Assembly: GCA_963724945.1 (NCBI GenBank)
Contig: CAVRWL010000003.1
Coordinates: 372,001-436,000 of the forward strand
DNA from: Hyphomicrobium_A sp963724945
Lineage (GTDB): Bacteria > Pseudomonadota > Alphaproteobacteria > Rhizobiales > Hyphomicrobiaceae
Direction of reading: 5' to 3'
DNA length: 64,000 bases
In this document: piece after piece, positions 60,292 to 64,000 of the stretch
How the letters are laid out: every line of letters starts with the position of its first letter
Position numbering within the stretch: the first letter of the stretch is position 1
The notes under the pieces: model-generated
Seen by the model: only the letters and a program-made list of their open reading frames with translations
Databases searched by the model: none
What the model was told of the DNA's origin: nothing
Translations under genes and position numbers: made by a program

Positions 60292-60461
60292 AGGCCGTCC
60301 GCCGAAGCCGTCGCTGCATTCTAAGAGCGATTCTTCGCCGGACGGGGAATTTGCTTTCCTTTGTCGAGTCGTCGCCAGCGGCGCCAAGGCGCCGTTGATT
60401 CTTCGAAAGCTCTTGTTGACCCCGGTCTTAATTCGGCAGCAGGGAGGAATTGCAAGGATTC

Positions 60462-60767
60462 CTACTTGTCGGCCGGGCCTGTCATATCGGGAACCCTGCC
60501 GCTCCCCGTGCTCGTCGCGGGTAGCGTGCCCTCATCACCCATCGTCTTCTGCGGGCCCTTGGGAGTCAGGGGTGCGGTGCCCGGCTCGGCGGGCTCTGCG
60601 CCCATGCTCGGGACATGGCTACCGATGGTGCGCGTCGTCGGAAGCGTTCCTTCGTCGCCCATCCTCTTGGGCGGCCCTTTGCGAGACGCATTGTCGGCTA
60701 TGGCGGGAAGCACCAGCATTGGGCCGAGGAGCCCAATAGCGGTTGCAGTCAGGAGCAGTTGTTTCAT
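60462..60767 (-). CDS. Small secreted protein with two tandem ~30-residue repeats
   Basis: 101 residues: a signal peptide (MKQLLLTATAIGLLGPMLVLPAIADN) and a low-complexity mature part made of two imperfect repeats. Both contain KGP-x-K-x-MGDEGTLP-x-T, followed by T-x-GS or TGSG, VP-x-M. No cysteines and no known fold, so it is probably an intrinsically disordered envelope protein. Not a recognised family. Confidence 0.65.
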   Translation of the reverse strand: MKQLLLTATAIGLLGPMLVLPAIADNASRKGPPKRMGDEGTLPTTRTIGSHVPSMGAEPAEPGTAPLTPKGPQKTMGDEGTLPATSTGSGRVPDMTGPADK

Positions 60768-61026
60768 CGGCCGGACTCCCTGAACGAAGCTTCTAGCGGT
60801 CAGGCAATGATCCGATCACTTGCCTTCTCATGCTCATTGGAGCGCAGAGAATAGGTTGCACATCTCCGCGATCATCAGAAAACGGAGCATTTGGTTGCGG
60901 ATTGGCTACGACCACTCGTCAGCCTTTATGCGATAGCGCCGGACGAAGCGCACCGGTCGCTAACCGACCCATTGCTATTGCTGACGAAGGACGCCGGATG
61001 CAGGCTCGTGGGCAGTGGTGGCGGAA

Positions 61027-62124
61027 ATGCCGGATGGCAAACCCAAGCGTGTGGACCTGGCGTTGCAAGGGGGTGGGGCGCACGGCGCTTTTACGTGGGG
61101 CGTGCTCGACCGCCTGCTCGAGGAGGAGGGGCTCGACGTCGTGGCCGTGAGCGGAACGAGCGCTGGCGCGATGAACGCCTGCGCCGTCGTTAACGGGCTG
61201 GCGCAAGGCGGTCGCCGCGCGGCTCGCGACAAGCTCGAGAAATATTGGATGGCGGTGAGCAAGACCTCCCGCTTCAGCCCCATTCAGCGCTCCTACATGG
61301 ACAGGCTCCTGGGGCGCTGGACGCTCGACTACTCGCCGAGCTTCATTTGGTCAAAGGCGTTCTTCCGCCAGATCTCGCCCTACGTTTTCAATCCGTTCGA
61401 CGTGAACCCGCTGCGCACCATCGTCGCGGAAGCCTTCGACTTCGATGCCATCAACCGCTCAGAGACGGTTCGCCTCTTCCTCGGCGCCACCAATGTCCGC
61501 ACGGGCCGGCCGAAGGTCTTTCGCCAGCCGCAAATCAGCGTCGACACGGTGCTGGCGTCGGCGTGTCTGCCTTTCCTGTCGCACGCCGTCGAGGTCGACG
61601 GCGAGCACTATTGGGACGGCGGCTATATGGGCAACCCGCCGCTCTTCCCCCTCATCGACGAGACCGATGCCCGCGACCTCATCCTCATCAAGGTCAATCC
61701 CTTCGAGCGGCCGGACGTGCCGAGGACCGCCTACGAGATCGACAATCGCTTGAACGAGATCACGTTCAACGCCAGCCTGATCAAGGAGCTGCGCGCGCTT
61801 TATTTTCTGAGCGAGATCATCCAGGAAGAGGGCCTGGAACGAGAGGCTTACCGCGACGCACGCCTGCACGTCATTGCTGCCGAGCAGGTCATGCAGCAGC
61901 TTGGCGCCTCGAGCAAAATGAATGCTGAGCGAGCCTTCCTGGAGCATCTGCATCGGATCGGGCGGGACACGGCCGACAGATGGCTGGCGGAGCACCTCAA
62001 CGATGTTGGCGTGCGCGCAACCTATCGCCCCGACTTTGTCTTCGAGGAAAGCCTGCGACCCGCGCATCTGCGCGAGCACACCCAGAAACGCAAGAGGCGA
62101 TCACGCGACAATCACGCGCCATGA
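61027..62124 (+). CDS. Patatin-like phospholipase
   Basis: About 365 residues with the patatin signature: oxyanion hole GGGAHGAF, nucleophile Ser in SGTSAGAMN, and the dyad Asp in WDGGYMGNPP. It hydrolyses acyl chains of lipids with no need for a lid or Ca2+; no signal peptide is evident. The C-terminal ~80 residues are helical with a basic Arg/Lys tail (KRKRRSRD). I took ATG 61027; a GTG at 61015 is in frame. The same strand holds no operon partner. Confidence 0.88.
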   Translation: MPDGKPKRVDLALQGGGAHGAFTWGVLDRLLEEEGLDVVAVSGTSAGAMNACAVVNGLAQGGRRAARDKLEKYWMAVSKTSRFSPIQRSYMDRLLGRWTLDYSPSFIWSKAFFRQISPYVFNPFDVNPLRTIVAEAFDFDAINRSETVRLFLGATNVRTGRPKVFRQPQISVDTVLASACLPFLSHAVEVDGEHYWDGGYMGNPPLFPLIDETDARDLILIKVNPFERPDVPRTAYEIDNRLNEITFNASLIKELRALYFLSEIIQEEGLEREAYRDARLHVIAAEQVMQQLGASSKMNAERAFLEHLHRIGRDTADRWLAEHLNDVGVRATYRPDFVFEESLRPAHLREHTQKRKRRSRDNHAP

Positions 62125-62288
62125 TTGAGCACTGCTCGCGCTAAGTGAACCAAGAAGACCCCGAAGGCCGGCGTGCTCGTCGCGAAGGGCAGTCTCTTAA
62201 ATCGTGAGGGTGGAGGCGTCCGCGCTTGCCGCAGCCCGCCGCTACACGCACCGGAACATTTAGAAGCCGCGCCTGTTGTTGGTTTCGT

Positions 62289-62365
62289 TGGCGACCCCGA
62301 CAGGATTTGAACCTGTGACCCCCAGATTAGGAATCTGGTGCTCTATCCAACTGAGCTACGGGGCC
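62289..62365 (-). tRNA. tRNA-Arg (anticodon CCT)
   Basis: Read on the minus strand, the 77-nt cloverleaf has acceptor GGCCCCG/CGGGGTC, D arm GCTC/GAGC, anticodon stem CCAGA/TCTGG with loop TTCCTAA (anticodon CCT), T arm ACAGG-TTCAAAT-CCTGT, discriminator G and an encoded CCA. It decodes AGG. No duplicated 3' end (attachment site) was found within the window. Confidence 0.95.
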
Positions 62366-62748
62366 ATCGCCGCGCGTGACGGCCTTATTCCGTCCCATCT
62401 TGCAACGAGCTGACGCGGCAAGCGCAGCAGCGCACCGCACGTCTCGACCACCGGTCCGCCATTGTCAATCGGCTACGCCTTCGCAGCCGCGTCCTTGCAC
62501 CTGTGTGGACGCTGCAACGGCGGCATGCACCTCTTCGAGGACCGGGTGCGCTCGCGCAGGTGGCCATAGCGGTCCCGGGTCCTGAGCGGGGTTCCCGAGC
62601 GAGGTTCCTGAGCGGGGGTCAGACCACAATCTAAGGTTGCAATATATTACCAAATCCCGCTACGATGGGCGCCGCGGGAGCGCGTCTCCGCGCGCAAGCG
62701 CCGGCGCGCCAGGGACAGTGCGGCGGGCTCGCGGAAAGGCATGGGGGC
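62366..62748. other. Region between tRNA-Arg and the RTX gene
   Basis: About 380 bp with no credible gene. It contains the three-copy 13-bp repeat at 62578-62616 and a short AT-rich stretch (62625-62655) that may hold the RTX promoter. Confidence 0.4.
62578..62616 (+). repeat. 13-bp repeat, three copies
   Basis: Units GGTCCTGAGCGGG, GTTCCCGAGCGAG and GTTCCTGAGCGGG follow each other without gaps at 62578-62616. Each differs by one to three bases. Confidence 0.65.
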
Positions 62749-64000
62749 ATGCCGAAGATACGCATCGAGTGGGTGCCGGTGCAGATCTACAAGCTCGGCC
62801 TGTTCGGGTTCGACCATCTTCAACTCGTCTACCAGCCGGATGGGATGGACAGCCCCGGCGGGCAGGATCAGTGGTTCGTCATGGAAGGCGTCCGCGACCT
62901 GGCGGACGGGAGCGCTTTCCTCGGCATAGAGGGCGCCGACGGCCGCACCACGCTCAGCGCTGCCAACGTCGCCGCGCGCGAGGATCTCATCGCCAAGATC
63001 GGGACCCCGAGCTTCCGCGGCAGCCGCAGTCTCCCGTACGGTGGCGAGGAGTTTCACGCCTGGGAGACCATGGCGTCCTATGCGCGCGACATCGAGCGGC
63101 AGGACTTTCCCTATATCGCCTATGGTCTGCCGGGCTCGCCCACACCGACGGTCAACTCATCCTCCGCGATCGCCTCGCTGATCCATTACTCGGGCCTCGA
63201 CTCCTCGCATAGGCTTCCCTACGGCGTGCATCTTTCGCCGGGAACCGACACGCTGCTCGGCACGAGCGGGGACGACGTCATGCGCATCGAGCACGGCTTC
63301 ACCACGCTGCTCGGCGGCCGCGGCCGCGACGAGTTCGTCGGCGGCTTCGAGCCGGGTCGCATCGAGAAGTTCTACGGCGGAGCCGACCAGGACCTGTTTC
63401 ACTGGTCGTCCGGGTTCAACATCATCCACGGCGGCCAGCCGCAGCTCAACTACGAGGCCGACGGCGACGACGTCGTCGATTACTCCGGCGCCGGAACGGT
63501 CACGATCACATTCAACCGCCATGCCATCCCGCACAAGGTCCCCGACTACGTGGCGGTATTCAAGACCGGCGTCGACCATCTGTTCTCGATAGAGCGTATT
63601 CAGTGGAACGAGACGACAGATCACATCGTGCTGGGCAACGGCGTGCGCATCGTGGAGGACAACGCCGTGCTTGCGCCGGGCGTCAGCGTCGACAGCCATG
63701 GACGCGAGCCTCCCGACATCTCGCACATGCGCAGCGGCGTCCTGCTGCACGAGGGATACAGCGGCGCGCCGATCCGCTCGAGCGTCGACTACACGCTGCC
63801 GCCGGGAGCGCACGATCTTGAGCTTCTCGGCAGCGCGACGAGAGCAGAAGGCAACGCGGAGGCAAACCGGCTCATCGGAAATGGCGCCGACAACGTCCTC
63901 ATCGGCCTGGCGGGCGACGACACGCTCTATGGCGGTCCGGGCAACGACACGCTCATCGGAGGACCCGGCAGCGACGGCTACGTCTACCTCTACGGCGACG
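62749..64000 (+). CDS. RTX-type calcium-binding protein, 5' part
   Basis: Reading frame from ATG 62749 stays open for 417 codons to the window end. There is no N-terminal signal peptide, as expected for type I secretion. Residues about 1-150 form a distinct domain (IEWVPVQIYKLGLFGFDHLQLVYQP, WFVMEGVRDL, FHAWETMASYARDIE, TVNSSSAIASLIHYSG). RTX-like motifs start at about residue 165 (GTDTLLGTSGDDVM, LLGGRGRDEF) and recur near the end (GNGADNVLIGLAGDDTLYGGPGNDTLIGGPGSD). The carboxyl half and secretion signal are outside the window. The ATG eight bp upstream (62741) belongs to another frame. Confidence 0.88.
   Translation, partial: MPKIRIEWVPVQIYKLGLFGFDHLQLVYQPDGMDSPGGQDQWFVMEGVRDLADGSAFLGIEGADGRTTLSAANVAAREDLIAKIGTPSFRGSRSLPYGGEEFHAWETMASYARDIERQDFPYIAYGLPGSPTPTVNSSSAIASLIHYSGLDSSHRLPYGVHLSPGTDTLLGTSGDDVMRIEHGFTTLLGGRGRDEFVGGFEPGRIEKFYGGADQDLFHWSSGFNIIHGGQPQLNYEADGDDVVDYSGAGTVTITFNRHAIPHKVPDYVAVFKTGVDHLFSIERIQWNETTDHIVLGNGVRIVEDNAVLAPGVSVDSHGREPPDISHMRSGVLLHEGYSGAPIRSSVDYTLPPGAHDLELLGSATRAEGNAEANRLIGNGADNVLIGLAGDDTLYGGPGNDTLIGGPGSDGYVYLYGD

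Noticed and set aside
62289..62365. Genomic island integrated at tRNA-Arg(CCT)
   Set aside because: This tRNA type is a frequent target, but no integrase gene or direct repeat of the tRNA 3' end was found in the window.

Overview
The window is GC-rich (roughly two thirds G+C by eye), densely coded DNA that looks like an alphaproteobacterium of the Hyphomicrobiales (Rhizobiales), probably a methylotroph or facultative methylotroph. The evidence is a malate-CoA ligase alpha subunit followed by an atypical PEP carboxylase (serine-cycle pair), FolD, an NAD-dependent formate dehydrogenase very like the Pseudomonas sp. 101 enzyme, a formate/nitrite-family channel, and the bioBFDA-bioZ gene order typical of this group. 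No phage, insertion sequence or CRISPR array was seen.

Layout. 1-3.6 kb: mtkB (cut by the window edge) and ppc. 3.6-8.7 kb: a secreted duplicated-domain protein, a membrane-anchored polysaccharide-lyase-14-like protein, an HtrA-type protease without signal peptide, and a frameshifted membrane/nuclease-like gene. 8.8-11.2 kb: cyanide-insensitive-type cytochrome bd oxidase (cydAB). 11.3-16.3 kb: a Ser/Thr phospho-signalling module (kinase with a seven-bladed WD40 propeller, two FHA proteins, a PP2C phosphatase) with no type VI secretion genes beside it. 16.4-19.8 kb: yifB/comM, folD, DUF167, yggT, tRNA-Ala(CGC). 19.9-23.4 kb: a four-gene overlapping operon of a thermostable-hemolysin-family protein, an AMP-dependent ligase, a heme-oxygenase-like diiron protein and an SDR, which looks like a small-molecule pathway of unknown product. 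23.5-32.9 kb: an envelope region with a PmrA/QseB-type two-component system, outer-membrane barrels, a DPM1-GtrA glycosyltransferase, an ArnT/GT83-like glycosyltransferase, a 30-residue membrane peptide and a DUF347 protein.

33-35 kb: eutBC. 35.5-42.1 kb: a complete N-type ATPase operon (atpDCQRBEFAG) with no delta gene. 42.4-47.7 kb: an alpha/beta hydrolase, fdh, a GMC oxidoreductase and an FNT channel. 47.7-53.2 kb: a DUF1772 gene and the biotin operon. 54-62 kb: a GntR/UTRA regulator with a perfect 17-bp palindrome upstream, small membrane proteins, nitrilase-family amidase, grxC, comF, an NDUFAF5-like methyltransferase, mutT, an antibiotic-monooxygenase-domain protein, DUF4186, a repeat protein, a patatin and tRNA-Arg(CCT). 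The window ends inside an RTX calcium-binding protein.

The most interesting signal is a direct repeat, GTAA-N7-GTAA (11-bp period). It occurs upstream of six transcription units between 23.4 and 31.9 kb: the hemolysin-ligase-diiron-SDR operon, the DUF6134 gene, the divergent outer-membrane protein, the two-component system itself, the glycosyltransferase pair and the 30-residue peptide. At four of the six the first half-site is 63-68 bp from the start codon. The spacing is that of OmpR-family response regulators, and one such regulator is encoded in the middle of the set. I infer a local, self-regulated envelope/signal regulon.
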